Source: Fragum whitleyi | Lineage: Eukaryota; Mollusca; Bivalvia; Cardiida; Cardiidae | Reading direction: 5' to 3' | Length of the DNA stretch: 64,000 nucleotides | NCBI GenBank assembly: GCA_948146395.1 | Contig: OX411543.1 | Coordinates: forward strand, 52,432,017 to 52,496,016 | Part shown: piece by piece, positions 11,665-22,769 of the stretch | Layout: every line of letters starts with the position of its first letter | Position numbering within the stretch: position 1 is the stretch's first letter | The notes under the pieces: model-generated | What the model was told of the DNA's origin: nothing | Databases searched by the model: none | The model's input: only the letters and a program-made list of their open reading frames with translations | Translations under genes and position numbers: made by a program

Positions 11665-11908
11665 AGGGGTTTTGTTTGTTTGTTGTTGTTTTTTTTAACT
11701 CGAGGATAATACGATAAAGGGTCGAATACACATAGAGAGAGAGGCAATGGTTTCTAACCACTGCTACCCATTTTTACAGCTGGGTGGACTGGGGCCCTGT
11801 CTGTAAAGTGTCCTGCCCAAATACACTACCCGCCTCCGTTGGGGCTCGAACCCGCACGCTCCAGGCTACGAGTCTAACGCGCTAACCACTCGGCCAACGA
11901 GCCAGACT
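11665..11908 (-). mobile_element. tRNA-derived SINE (Ser-like head)
   Basis: On the minus strand the head reads TGGCTCGTTGGCCGAGTGG, with A box and TTAGCGCGTTAGACTCG, and a B box GCGGGTTCGAGCCCC. The body ends leftward in CAAACAAACAAAACCCC. Possible diverged target duplications ACTTTAAG / CCTTTAAA flank it. The extra body and tail mark it as a SINE, not a tRNA gene. Confidence 0.75.
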
Positions 11909-12053
11909 ACCTTTAAAAGAACCACCTCTACCTGTGGATGAAAGTATCAAATATGCTGTTCTATATAAGCTCAATTTCTACAAACAAAGCTAATCACAAA
12001 CTCGTCTCAAATACCAAATGCTCTCATATTCGAGAATAACGACACAATTATTT

Positions 12054-12298
12054 GAGCCTGTGCGTGACATTTCCAACAATTTGAAATGTTGGCGAGGTTA
12101 AAACATTTAGAGGCATAAACAGCCACAAACTCTAAAAGTAAAGTTACCTGATGGTCTACAGATACTTAGAAACCTTATCTATCTACAAAATGCATGTGGA
12201 AGACACTGGTCAGACTGTGCGGATGCACAGACTGGCCAGAGTCTTTGCCTTGCGCTATTTTTTGAAATTGTTGGAAATGTCACGCACAGGCTCATTTA
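12054..12298. mobile_element. MITE with GAGCCTGTGCGTGAC terminal repeats
   Basis: The terminal repeats are about 30 bp and almost perfect: GAGCCTGTGCGTGACATTTC at the left and its complement at the right. The centre (12205-12240) is a hairpin GTCAGACTGTGCGGATGCAC...AGACTGGCC that closely resembles the centre of a different family (54.17-54.20 kb). A solitary similar end is at 47.54-47.58 kb. No ORF. Confidence 0.82.
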
Positions 12299-12399
12299 AC
12301 AATCTATCTCTACATGTGTGAGAAATGACCTGGAAAAATATCAATTTCAACATCTGACATTGACATGAGTGATCTGAAATTATTATTCAAATACAATTG

Positions 12400-12535
12400 A
12401 TATCATCCTGAAGTTGACAAGTTGAATGATTTTGGAATTATTTCGAAATTAAACTGAACGAGTTTGAGGATGAGTTTTGAATGAAATTAAAGTGATGTAA
12501 TTTTATATCGCTTATTCAGTCCATCAGGGAGAAAT
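12400..12535 (-). mobile_element. CAGTTA-TA MITE fragment 4
   Basis: GAAGTTGACAAGTTGAATGATTTTGGAATTATTT followed by GAGTTTTGAATGAAATTAAAG matches the right arm of the family in reverse. It breaks near the expected central palindrome. Confidence 0.55.
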
Positions 12536-12724
12536 CAATGATATTTATACCTTATCTCAAAAACATGTTCGTAGTTTTCTATTTGTTTGTTTTCATGAAC
12601 CAATAAAACGCTTTTAAAGCAACACATACTAAAACATCGTTTGATTGAGTGTTTGGTAACAGATACTCATTGCCATCATGCTTGCTCTCTTCCAAAAAAG
12701 CAATAAAAATACATAGAGGTATTA

Positions 12725-13172
12725 CAGTAAACAACATCGTGAAATTGACACTCATCCCGATCAAAACTATTCTTAATCACTTATTCAGCGCTCCATCCAT
12801 TCATTAATGCCGAAAACTCATTTAAATCATTCAAAAACAATCAAAATAACTTAAAATGATAAGATCAACAACTGCATTCAAAATAAAAATAGCTAGAAAA
12901 ATCTCGATTTCATTGAAAATTGAAATTGTAAGCGTTTGATTGGTTCTTGAAGAAATAGGAAGCAAGGCTTATTATAGAACTTATTATAGAACTTGTATAT
13001 ATATTATAAAAGGGAGGTCATAAAAATCGCTCTAATTTTGTTCATCTTGACCAAAATTAGCGAGATTGGATTATCCCCCTTTAATTTCACCCAAAACTTT
13101 CTCCACACGCTCACTTGAATGTCATTTCAAAATCATTCTAAATCATTGGGAATTTCGCGATTGTCTTAACTG
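12725..13172 (+). mobile_element. CAGTTA-TA MITE, copy 5
   Basis: Starts TA-CAGTAAACAACATCGTGAA and ends TTCGCGATTGTCTTAACTG. It has both periodic arms and the central GGGAGGT...CCCCC palindrome. The right TA is lost (AACTGAA). Confidence 0.82.
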
Positions 13173-13472
13173 AAAGAAAATGTAGGATATGTTATGAGAT
13201 GATATTTGAGACAAGCTGATCTTAACAGAGTCTAGAATTGAAATGTTATTAACCGAGCCTTGGTGGGTTTAATAACATTTCTATTCTAGTCGAGGTAAGA
13301 TCAGTTTGTTTCAAACAAAATCGAGTTACTTATTCTTTCCTTACATAAAAATCAACTTTGTACGTTTCAATCATTTTTGGAACGCCCAGATGACAGAAAT
13401 ACCGCGAAAATGTGCTATAGATGACGTCGTGATGACGTCGTTTAGGAATATGATGTCATACATGCGTAAGAT

Positions 13473-13906
13473 CATTCGGAACATCACTCGGCCATTTCCG
13501 TAAACTGCAACAGACCTCGGATGTATGTCAGGCGGATGGGTATGTAACAAAATCATGCATTTTGTTAGGCGGAAACAGTGTAAGAAAAACAAACTCTGTA
13601 GATCTATATCTACTATAGTAAATAACGGCTGAAAAATCTTAATTTTTGAGAATGACGAATCATTCTCAAAAATTAAGATATTTTTCAGCCGTTATTTAAG
13701 AATCTAAAGATATTTATATTAGGATACGATGGTTTCACGTCAGTGACTTAAACGAGTAGCGTTGGCGACGTCGAATGTTTCGCGGGCGAACGCCGTTTAA
13801 ACCGACGTCAACAAGTTTTTCCAAGGTTTTCCCGTAATTTTTAAAAATAGTCCGTCTATGTACATCCGAGGTTGATCGTGAGATTCGCCGAGTGGTGTTC
13901 CGATTG
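13473..13906 (-). mobile_element. CAWTCGG-end element with 9-bp target duplication, copy 1
   Basis: Left end CATTCGGAACATCACTCGGCC, right end GCCGAGTGGTGTTCCGATTG. It is flanked by GCGTAAGAT (13464-13472) and GCGTAAGAC (13907-13915). A long central hairpin (about 13622-13702) has arms ATAACGGCTGAAAAATCTTA and complement. A minus-strand frame ends NIRRRQRYSFKSLT. A target size near 9 bp and GC-rich ends suggest a Mutator-like origin (inference). The copy at 62.3 kb has the same structure in the other orientation. Confidence 0.85.
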
Positions 13907-13919
13907 GCGTAAGACATAG

Positions 13920-14305
13920 GGGATAATCGTTTGTTTCAGCGAAAGATCGATTTATATTTCATTGAGTGAACAACAAAAGCTATATTTTCACGAGCTTTTG
14001 TTTTTCACGAAATGAAATACATGTATTAATCGATCTTACTCGAAAAACAAACGATTATTCTATTTCTTTAATGCAAAAATGAGACAAAATGTGTAGGACA
14101 TATTTTCATGAAGCGCGTCATTTTGCACGTGATTGCTTTGCAACGTTCATTGTGACGTCACATATTTCGCCCCGCATAGATGACGTCAGATAGGATGAAA
14201 TGCACAAAAGCAGGGTATAAGTTTTTGATAATTTCACTACTTTTGCGGTGAGTTTATCAAGTAATAATCTACCGTTATTTCTCGATAAACCACCGAAAAG
14301 CATTA
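13920..14305 (-). mobile_element. GGTGGTTTATCGAG repeat, copy with hairpin and two TGACGTCA sites
   Basis: It opens with a hairpin (GATAATCGTTTGTTT...AAACAAACGATTATTC, about 13922-14060). TGACGTCA follows at 14153 and 14181, and it ends near 14290 at CTCGATAAACCACCGAAAG. The same order, reversed, occurs at 17.72-17.99 kb. It abuts the preceding element. Confidence 0.65.
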
Positions 14306-14321
14306 AAGAAAATACTTTATC

Positions 14322-14616
14322 ATGCAATGAAGCCTGTATTGACCTAATCTCACCTGTCTGATAGCATAACATGATATCAGACAGTCTCTTTTTAAAAACA
14401 ATTTGCAATAACTTTAACCTAAATTCAATTGATTTTTACGGGATTAATATAATAAAGCGCGAAAGAAGATTGGATGATAAATAGAATAACATGTAAGTGT
14501 CTTAAAAGATATCAATGTTATCTGGTCTCGGCTGCGAGAAATTATCATGACTTGGCACTACCAACCTCGACCAGATAACATTGATATTTTAAGACACTAG
14601 CAAGATATTCTCTCTA
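14322..14616 (+). mobile_element. AAGTGTCTTAAAATATC hairpin element, copy 1
   Basis: About 150 bp of lead sequence (TGCAATGAAGCCTGTATTGACC...) is followed by a long hairpin at 14482-14612. The arms are AAGTGTCTTAAAAGATATCAATGTTATCTGGTC and complement, with an inner stem around ATCATGAC. Copies occur at 29.16-29.46 kb (-) and 58.12-58.44 kb (+). Confidence 0.78.
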
Positions 14617-14651
14617 TCTCTGATGGATATTCGTTATAGACGACAAGTGAA

Positions 14652-15070
14652 CAGTTAATAACATCGCATTCATCTCAATCAAAGCTATTCTAAATCACTC
14701 ACTCATCGCTCGATTCATTCATTCTAAATACTCACTCAAACCATTCAGAAAAACCAAAACTCACTGAAAAGAGTAGAATCAACAACTTAATTCAAAATTA
14801 ATAACGCTAGAAAAAAATCTCGATTTCACTGACATAATTTCAAATTGTTTCGTTCTTGAACTATTACGAAGCTATTTAAATAACTTTTATATATATTTTA
14901 TTAAAGGGAGGTAATTAATATCGGTAATTTTGTTCATTCTGAACAAAATTTACGAAATTGGATTACCTCCCATTAAATTAAGTCAAAACTTGCTCTACAC
15001 ACTCATTCAATTTCATTCCAAAATCATTCAAAACTTATTTATCTCGTCAATTTCACGATGTTGTTAATTG
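14652..15070 (+). mobile_element. CAGTTA-TA MITE, copy 6
   Basis: Starts CAGTTAATAACATCGCATTC (a short deletion removes GTGAAATTGA) and ends TTTCACGATGTTGTTAATTG-TA. The arms and the central GGGAGGTAAT...ATTACCTCCC palindrome are well kept. Confidence 0.82.
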
Positions 15071-15489
15071 TAGCTATGCGAGAAAAGTAAATGAGGAATA
15101 TTAAAAACGTAGTAACAGTATCTAGGTACAAAAATTTGACCTTGGTCTTAAAAAAGGGCGTGTGTTATGGCTTGAGAATGTGTTGTTATTAGATTAGCTT
15201 TGGGTGTGAAATTAGATCAAAAGATATAAGAAAGGTCAAAATTTGATTTATGACCATTCGTCTCATAGGTGATGACCCACTTCTGGGACAATCTTCGTGT
15301 AATCTGAAATTGGACAATGAATTAAATAAAAACGACTGTATTATGGAAAGTTCCTCTAAATGTCCGCTCACCGTAGTTGATATTGTCACGATTTTTTTGA
15401 ACTGTTACTTTGAATATGCTGATACAAAGGTAATTGTACAATTGCTAAAAGATCTCGTTATTTTGTACTGTTACCTTGCCATCGAGGAG

Positions 15490-16087
15490 TGTGAGGCATA
15501 TAACTTCTAATGTTTGCCTAAGGCGCATTGCCGCGAACATAGACAAAAAATCGAAACGGTAATAGCAGCCATGATTCTCTCGCTTCGCTGATAACATGAC
15601 CCGAGTATACACATAAGGCTACAGTTAAAAAGCATGTCATTTAATACATTACAAATAAAAAATGATAAAGATGTCAATTAATCCCTTAAAATTTACAAAT
15701 TTGTCCATATTAAGAGCCAACTTTCTCGCAGCTTCAGCCAAGAACCACTTTCATATCACAACATCGCGGAATGTAGTAGTGTGACGTCACAACTATATAT
15801 GGCGTCACTTTGAACATGTTTTCTTTTCATAGGGGTGCATTAAGGGATATTGGTGGTTTAAAAGAATTCTGTTTATACCAAGACCTTAAATAGGCAAAAG
15901 ACAGATATTTAGCCCTAAAACTTTGAAGTATAATAAATTCGTAATACGGTTTATGCCTGGGTATATGACGATATATTCCCGGCAGTAAAAATGATGTCAA
16001 CCCTCGCCTACGGCTCGGGTGACATCATTTTTTCCAGCCGGGAATAAATCGTCATATACCCCTGCAAGAAACCGTATAACTAATACT
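15490..16087 (-). mobile_element. Hairpin element with CCCGG arms, copy 2
   Basis: Reverse-orientation relative of 9158-9720. The tail is at 15.5-15.6 kb, TGACGTCA at 15782 with a GGCGTCAC partner 19 bp on, and the hairpin at 15.96-16.07 kb (TATGACGATATATTCCCGG...CCGGGAATAAATCGTCATA). The apex is CCTCGCCTACGGCTCGGG. The two copies share module order over nearly 600 bp. Confidence 0.72.
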
Positions 16088-16140
16088 GGTTCCCAACAAG
16101 AAGATAACTGATGAGTTATAACTAAATTATTATGGGGATG

Positions 16141-16284
16141 AGTGTCTTTTTCACTGCGTTTATTGGGGTATAAAGTGCAATTGCCTTAGCACATGGCAAA
16201 TAACGCCCGTAGGGCGTTATGATTAAGCCCTGTGCTAAGGCAATTGCACTTTATACCCCAATAAACGCAGTGAAAAAGACACTC
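16141..16284. repeat. Perfect 53-bp inverted repeat with nested inner hairpin
   Basis: The left arm 16141-16193 (AGTGTCTTTTTCACTGCG...) and right arm 16232-16284 are exact reverse complements by eye. The 38-bp spacer contains a second hairpin, ATAACGCCCGTAGGGCGTTAT. Pairing may extend a few bases outward with one mismatch. Confidence 0.9.
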
Positions 16285-16289
16285 GTCCC

Positions 16290-17330
16290 TTATAATTGCA
16301 ATCATCTAGATCGAAGAAACTATTAAAATACTCAGCCAAACATTAAAGCTTTAAGTCTTTTTCTGCGCGTATAAATTACACGATCTATTTTTAGATCGTG
16401 TATTGTTTATCTCGCTATCTAAGTGAAATGGCATTATAGTAAAACAAATGATGCACAAATAAAAGACAACATTAAAATTCGCAGAGGTACTAATGACAAA
16501 TAAGCTTGTTTCTGCCAAGTTAGACTGTATTTTTGAACGAAAACGGCGTGGTCGGTCTTTGTTGAGAGGGTTGCTCGAAGGTCTTCGTCGACTCGCTGTT
16601 TTCTAAGTTTAGGTCGGCTCAGAATCAGAACTGCATGCTTGTTATCGTAAATTCTTTCGAAAATATATTAATTCATAATAGATTGAATAGCAATGTTGCG
16701 TTGATGATCGGGAACTAGGTTAATTCGAGTTCCTACAACACAGGACTTGCAGATCGAATTTCGGGGGTTTCCCGAAAGACCTATTGCATTTTATACAGAA
16801 ATAAAGTGCAATGGATTTCCCCCACGTGATGCGATTTAAACCAATCAGATTTCTTTATTTTATTGGATTGCAATTACTACAATATGCTGCATTATATTCA
16901 GATGTTATCGTTACATGTACCTTTAAGGCTGGAGACTTAATCAATTGTAACAAAACCTGTCTATGTGTGAAATATAATTGAAATAAAGCCCCAGGGTTTA
17001 TGCATACAGACAATGCTGATTTCAAAATTAAACTTTCCGCTGCTACCTAGTCTTAATTTGACTTTTTCGCTGTGACGATGACGTTCAATAATTTATAATC
17101 ATTTTAATTGTAGTAAAGAGGGGTAAATTGCTGCATCTATCATTCAGATATGACTGTATACAAGGAACCACAGACCTTACGGGAAATTGAAAAAAAGGGA
17201 ACCCCCCCCCCCCAATATTTAAAGTAATCAAACAGCTTAAGACATAACGGGGTATAGCATTTTAACACTGTCTATGCGCCTCCAGTTAGAAGTCAAATGA
17301 CTGATTCAGACGACCGACAGAAACAGGTGA
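16290..17330. other. Non-coding stretch
   Basis: No gene was seen. It contains a small hairpin ACACGATCTATTTTTAGATCGTGT (about 16379-16402), and a decayed piece at about 16.77-16.84 kb resembling the 16.2 kb palindrome (CATTTTATAC...AAAGTGCAATGG). Confidence 0.4.
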
Positions 17331-17337
17331 CCCTACC

Positions 17338-17672
17338 ACACAGTCAATCTTAATCGAGCGCCTACGTCTTTTAAGAGACCATTTTTATTAAACGACCGTT
17401 TTCAAAATCCTCTTCTGAAAATAAAAAAAATCTTAAAAGGTATATATTATTGGTCTAAAACTATTGTAAATGTATCTTATGAAGTAAAAACTCGTTTGAG
17501 ACGATTCTTTTAAGTTTTAACAACGTACGATTATTGAGAAATTCAATAACATACATATTCAATCAAAATTATGTTTCTTATTTGGAAACAAAACGTGTAC
17601 TAAGCGAGCATTCTCTTTAATGAGCGATTTTTGATAGTCCCGAAAGTGGTGGCTTAAAACAAGTTTAATTGT
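17338..17672 (+). mobile_element. GCGACC-repeat element, copy 2
   Basis: CAGTCAATCTTAATCGAGCG begins it, and an inverted partner GGTGGCTTAAAACAAGTTTAATTGTAC ends it. Near the left end decayed 17-bp-spaced words (GAGCGCC, AGAGACC, AACGACC) match the ends of the larger copy at 27.75-28.76 kb. Confidence 0.55.
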
Positions 17673-17714
17673 ACATCTTTTGTTCGACGTCGTGATTTAA
17701 GCTTGTATGTACCC

Positions 17715-17995
17715 TAGTCATCTTTAATGACTTTCGGTGGTTTATCGAGAGTAAACGGAAGAATATCATTTGTTAACCTAACAAGTGAAATTATCAAAAA
17801 CTTTTACACCGCTTTCGCTCATTTAAAAAAAAATCTGACGTTTTCTAGGCAGAGCACAATTAGTGACGTCATCATAAACGTTGCATAGCAATCACGTCCA
17901 CCACTCATGAAAACGTAGCTTTTGTTGTTTACTCAATGAATTATAAATCGGTCCTACACGGAAAAGAAAATAAACGAGTAACCTCTGTGTCTCTC
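17715..17995 (+). mobile_element. GGTGGTTTATCGAG repeat, copy 2
   Basis: Starts CTTTCGGTGGTTTATCGAG, has TGACGTCA at 17864, and ends in TTTGTTGTTTACTCAATGAATTATAAATCG, which aligns with the hairpin part of the 13.92 kb copy. Confidence 0.6.
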
Positions 17996-18203
17996 TTGTA
18001 TTATTCAAATTAATTTCATGAAACTCTGTTTCGTGTGTCACAAGCAAGAGAGAAATCAATATCACCAATAGACGCGATTTTGGGAGCGTTAAGGGAGAAT
18101 AATGGCCTCTTTTAATCTTCTGCACTACAAAGCAGTTAAGCATGTAAGCATTACACCCATGACATGAAATTTTGGTGCCAGGACTTGTTTAGCAAAAGAC
18201 TAC

Positions 18204-18590
18204 CTTATTGTTAGTCATGGTAAAACACGATCGTTAGCATGGAATTTGGTATATCTTATTGTTGATCATGGTAAAACAACCGTATACCCTGGCAATCGGT
18301 GTATTTTATGGTTGATAATGGTAAAACAACCGTATACCATGGCTTTTGGTACATCTTATGGTTGATCATGGTAAAACAACCGTATACCCTGGCAGTCGGT
18401 GTATTTTATGGTTGATAATGGTAAAACACGACCGTATACCATGGCTTTTGGAATATCTTATGGTTGATCATGGTAAAACACGACCGTATACCTTGGCTTT
18501 TGGTGTATTTTATGGTTGATCATGGTAAAACACGACCGTATACCATGGCTTTTGGTACATCTTATGGTTGATCACGTTAAAACACGACCT
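18204..18590 (+). repeat. Satellite of about 52-bp units, 8 units, alternating subtypes
   Basis: Units read CTTATGGTTGATCATGGTAA...CCATGGCTTTTGGTACAT. They are 50 or 52 bp, differing by presence of CG in AAACA(CG)ACCG. In the left half two subtypes alternate, one with CCCTGGCARTCGGTGTAT and one with CCATGGCTTTTGGTACAT, giving a dimer of about 100 bp. The outer units are more diverged. Confidence 0.9.
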
Positions 18591-19085
18591 ACAACCAATT
18601 ACATAAAACAAATTACAAGCTGGCGCTTTGGAATAAGTCCGTCGCACTAATCCATAAGTTATGCGGGAGCTCGTGATTGTCATCAGGGCTCGAGGTAATG
18701 CAACTTTTCTCAGGCTCAATTCAAATTTTTCTCAATTTCAATTTTAGATTAAAGCCGTTATTATGTTTTGTTTCTCTTTTTTATGTATTAAAAAGATGAT
18801 ATTAATAAGTTGTTATGAATAACAACTTATAAATATAATATTTTAATTTCATACATTTATTTTAATCTAAAATTTGTGCCTGAGTCTGAAAAAAGTTTTA
18901 TAACCTTGGGCCCTGATATCTGTTAACATCTTCTATGCTCCACCACGATCTATATTTTCTTCTTTTCATTAATTTTATGACAGAAATAATCCGGTGACAG
19001 TTCCAAATTTTGAGATACAATAATTAATGTCATTTGAATGAAGGAGTCGGGTTGGATTATTAAGAAACAGGAGTCTGGTTTAAAT

Positions 19086-19341
19086 GTGACCCGTCATGCA
19101 GAACGGGGCCATCTGGGAAATGCATAAAATTTCGATCCAAGTCAAAATGCGCGGTTTGCGCAGACTTACTGTGGAAAAAACTTTCGCATTATGGGCTAAT
19201 TTTCTAAACCTTAATGGATCACCAACCTTCCCATAAAGTTTTGTTCGAAATGTTACCTCCGGTTGACCAGTGCTGGACCAAATCTTTTTTATATTTATTT
19301 TACAAAATGTCCTGATAGTGCCTTTTGCCTGACGGGCAATA
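19086..19341. mobile_element. GTGACCCGTCA MITE, copy 1 (old)
   Basis: Left GTGACCCGTCATGCAGAACGG, right GCCTGACGGGC. The centre has GCGCGGTTTGCGCAG. The right end is decayed. Confidence 0.65.
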
Positions 19342-19610
19342 TTAAGTTAATAATAATATTTTTCAGCCACGGATAACACCTTACATAAAGCTATAACATT
19401 ATTGGATTATCATGGAGATTTCAGAAAAATATGTGACCACCCAAAACATTAGGCACTTTAAGCCTATAAACTATTTTTTGAAATTCCTTTCCCTTATGCC
19501 ATGCCAAACATTTTTTTAACTCTTGTTTAATATACACCAAAAAAGGAAGACTAGAATGCATTTGGTTGCAGACTGATTTTGAGCTAAACAACCAAAGGGA
19601 CTGGCCATTT

Positions 19611-19889
19611 TGTTTCGTTTATTTGTTTTAAGGGGGTTTAACGCCGTTTTCAACAATCTTTATATTTAATCGCGGTGGTTGGAGCACCTAACAATGGATT
19701 CATGGTATTTCCCACACCAGCACCACCATTGCATCATATCCTAGCTTCCAGCTGCTATCTTACATAGGTCTACCGCCGCATTGGTGGATGACAAATAGCC
19801 GGACAGGATGAGTGCCGCCGTCGGGGATCGAACACGTGAACCCTAGATTGACAGTCCGACGCGCTACCAACTGCGCTATGATAGCGGCT
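19611..19889 (-). mobile_element. tRNA-derived SINE, GCGGCGTAAA-tail family, copy 1
   Basis: On the minus strand the head is GCGCAGTTGGTAGCGCGTCGGAC with B box ACGTGTTCGATCCCCG. A shared body of about 190 bp follows, ending GAAAACGGCGTTAAACCCCC. Flanked by CTGGCCATTT (19601-19610) and CTGGTCATTT (19890-19899). The same family is at 47.99 and 55.67 kb. Confidence 0.87.
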
Positions 19890-20074
19890 CTGGTCATTTG
19901 AAGTAAGTCATAGGTAGCGATCGGCATTCTGACGTCTACAACCCGCATAAACGCAGTGTAAAATATCTACTTATGTCTCAATTTAGACGGGGTTTGTTTA
20001 TCAATCTAATTTAAAATTACTGATTATTTGTTGCGGAACGCATTGTTTTAATGGATAGGACCCACCATAGATAT

Positions 20075-20265
20075 GTAACCCGTCACGCGAAAAGGGACCA
20101 TGTGGAAAGTCACACAAAAAAAGAGAGAGAGATTGGTTCTAGTACAGGCCAACCAGGGATTGCATTTCCAAAATTCTTTAATAGGATTACTCAGGAAATT
20201 AATTGATTGTGAAATTTTCGACCATAGTCAGTCTACGCCTTCCGACTTTTCGCGTGACGGGTTAC
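20075..20265. mobile_element. GTGACCCGTCA MITE, copy 2
   Basis: Terminal repeats GTAACCCGTCACGCGAAAAG and CTTTTCGCGTGACGGGTTAC. Shorter (191 bp) than its relatives at 54.1 and 57.35 kb; part of the centre is lost. Confidence 0.85.
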
Positions 20266-20279
20266 TTATCCTTGTCCTA

Positions 20280-20692
20280 CAGAAAATAAATAACTTTTTA
20301 AACAATGACGTCGTGACGTCATTAAACGCCACACGGCATTCAATTTTGTTCTGTGAGTCAAATGTTTATAAGTATATTTATAAGAACAAAATTGTTTTTA
20401 ATTTTTGAGAAAAGAAAGCTTTTCTTTGATTTCGAAACTAATTTCAGCCTGGTGTTGTAAAAAAAGTTGTGTATCCCTTAAAGATTGGCTTAATTACATT
20501 TTAACTGGGTTAAGGCTATCGGACACCATTTGAAACCTTCACTCGATTAAGCAAAAATAACGAAAACATTAAACCTCCCTTTAATAACAGTTTATCACTT
20601 TTTTAAATTTTATTACTCTTTAGATAATGACGTCACATTAAAACGATACACGGTATTTTATTTGCCCCCGGAGTCGTTTTTTTTATAAGTAC
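20280..20692 (+). repeat. Diverged tandem pair with TGACGTCA sites
   Basis: Two similar blocks, 20.28-20.40 and 20.59-20.69 kb, each have TGACGTCA (20314, 20628), then a CACGG word and AAATG/TATAAGTA. The block between has no clear similarity. No coding signal. Confidence 0.5.
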
Positions 20693-20693
20693 A

Positions 20694-20775
20694 GTCGATA
20701 TTGCTCAAGCGACCACGTCTATTAAGCGATCACGTATATTTAGCGACCGATTTCGTTAAGCGACTATTATAAAAA
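20694..20775 (+). mobile_element. GCGACC-repeat element, end fragment
   Basis: TACAGTCGATATTGCTCAAGCGACC, then further GCGATC, GCGACC and GCGAC words every 16-18 bp. It matches the right end of the 27.75-28.76 kb element, read in reverse. Confidence 0.6.
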
Positions 20776-20969
20776 AAAGTCCATTTAAGAAGTAAAATCT
20801 CTGAAAATGTTGGCGTTTTGTAACCAACAGATCTTTATTATTAAACCGCATGTTGTTGAAGTTAAGATAATAGCAATAGCTTATTTTCTCCCATAAAAAA
20901 TCTATGTTTTTTACTGTTTGTGTTTCTTCACAGACCATTTTGAGACTTAAAAATCCACAGCGGTCTTAT

Positions 20970-21157
20970 AAAATCTCGGATTGATTCGGTCGATCTGAAT
21001 GATATATTGATCACTTTAAACGATTTTGTAAAACGATTTCGGAACGTGTTTGAGTGATTGGATTGGGCGTCTTGAATGCATTGAATGGTGTGATAAGCGA
21101 GCAATTTAGAATTGTTTTGATCGAAGCGAATGTCATTTTTATAATGTAGCTGACTGT
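20970..21157 (-). mobile_element. CAGTTA-TA MITE fragment 7
   Basis: Ends GCTGACTG-TA and contains reversed arm words (GTTTGAGTGATT, AAGCGAGCAATTTAGAAT, TTTTGATCGAAG). The central palindrome is missing. Confidence 0.55.
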
Positions 21158-21199
21158 AACAGTAATCCGAGAAATAATCTGGCTTCTAGTCAAGTATTT

Positions 21200-22660
21200 A
21201 GCAAAAATATCTCACCGAATATATTTAGAATTTCATAAAAGTCGACATTGGCCTCTTGACCTTGAAAAATGAGATGCCCATCACTCAAGAAAACAGAACA
21301 GATCTTAAATTTTTTGATGGGTAAGTCGAATGTAATTCAAGATTAATACTCAAGTATCTCACTTCATTATCATAATAATTAGATTTTCAACACAGAAATT
21401 TTTTATTCCACTGGTCATATTTCTGTATGCTTTTTGCTGTAGAATGATGAAATTAATACCAATTAAGAAATTGTTTGAAGAAAGAAAAAAAAAACTACTT
21501 GCAAAAACACACTTTTTCAAAATGTTTGTCAAACCCTGATAATAGCCTATTCATACTTATTTTTTGCAATTCTCCCTACTTCATCAATAACGTGTTTCTG
21601 TTCAAGTAGTAATATTATCATGAAGTGCACTACTTTTGTCTCACTTTTGTGGATTTGTTGCGCACATTTTGCACTATGAAAAGGCATTGGAATGGCAAAG
21701 TTCCTAAATCTACTAACTTAGCCATTTTCAATGATGTATACATTTTATCTTCGGTATTTCTTTGTATTTTTAATATGCTACAGTTTTGAGGATCGAGGAA
21801 AGCTGTACTATATATTAATGAAAGAAATAGTGCAAATAATCAATTTTATTGGTTATGTTAAAATGTAGGTTTTTCAAAAGCAAAATGTGTGTAAGGTACT
21901 CAAAGAAATTAGACAAAGGCAGTGTATTTGATGATGAAATCACTACTTAAGGTAGTCTAACACCATTATGCACTTGTTCTAATCTTAATCAAACAAATGT
22001 ATTCCGAAGAGTGTACCTTTACGATAGATAATATTGCCAAAAAATCAGCATAACTTTCCATGCATTTTGGAAAATGGGAACTTTGAAATAACCTTATTTT
22101 CTTGCAAAAATGCCAACAAAAGGACGGTAAGAAGCTGAATAATAACTTTCAATGATAAGGAGTTGGTATTCATGATTCATGGAATACAAGGAATTGTAAA
22201 ATATTGGATACGTTACATTTACAAGACGAAAATAAAAGAAAAAATGTTTCCGAAAAATACTCTTTTATTCACCGATATCTATTTTTTCATTTTAACATCA
22301 ACAAAAAACATACACCATCATTAAATAAAGTTGAGAGAATAAAAAAGAAAACTAGTTTAACTTAATAATTAGAAAAGGTAAAATAAAATAGGTGTATCCA
22401 GGCATTTTTGGCAACTTTGCTTTCCATGAAACAGCCAACCCTCCGAATTCAGATACTCACATATTTTTGCATTCTGGCAATATATATAGCACTCATTAAT
22501 TGTTTTACGTCCTTAAGGTGAGTTTCGGATCTCTTCACTCTTAGTAGCCTCAGAAGCCTTAAACGTATTACTGAATGAAATTCTATGTTATGTCATCTTA
22601 TTCAGACCGTCTATACAGCATGATTCCAGAGTTTCAACCACCACGCGTGCTTTACGATCA
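21200..22660. other. Long non-coding stretch
   Basis: No exon, RNA gene or element end that I can support. AT-rich, with short A runs. The words TTAAGGTAGTCTAACACCA (about 21950) and GGCATTTTTGGCAACTTTGC (about 22402) may be edges of a dispersed repeat, but no second copy is in the window. Confidence 0.35.
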
Positions 22661-22769
22661 ATGATTGAAAGATTCAATTGGGTTTAACGTGGCATTTAAC
22701 ATTGTTTCAGCCATATTTCGCAGCTACCAGGGTACCAAACAGTGGGATATTTCTTATTTCATTTCTGTA

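Noticed and set aside
15250..15510. 86-residue frame overlapped by a 66-residue minus frame
   Set aside because: No recognised family, short, and next to repeat elements.
18204..18590. Regular repeats that could suggest a CRISPR array
   Set aside because: Units are contiguous with no unique spacers, and the DNA is eukaryotic; it is a satellite.
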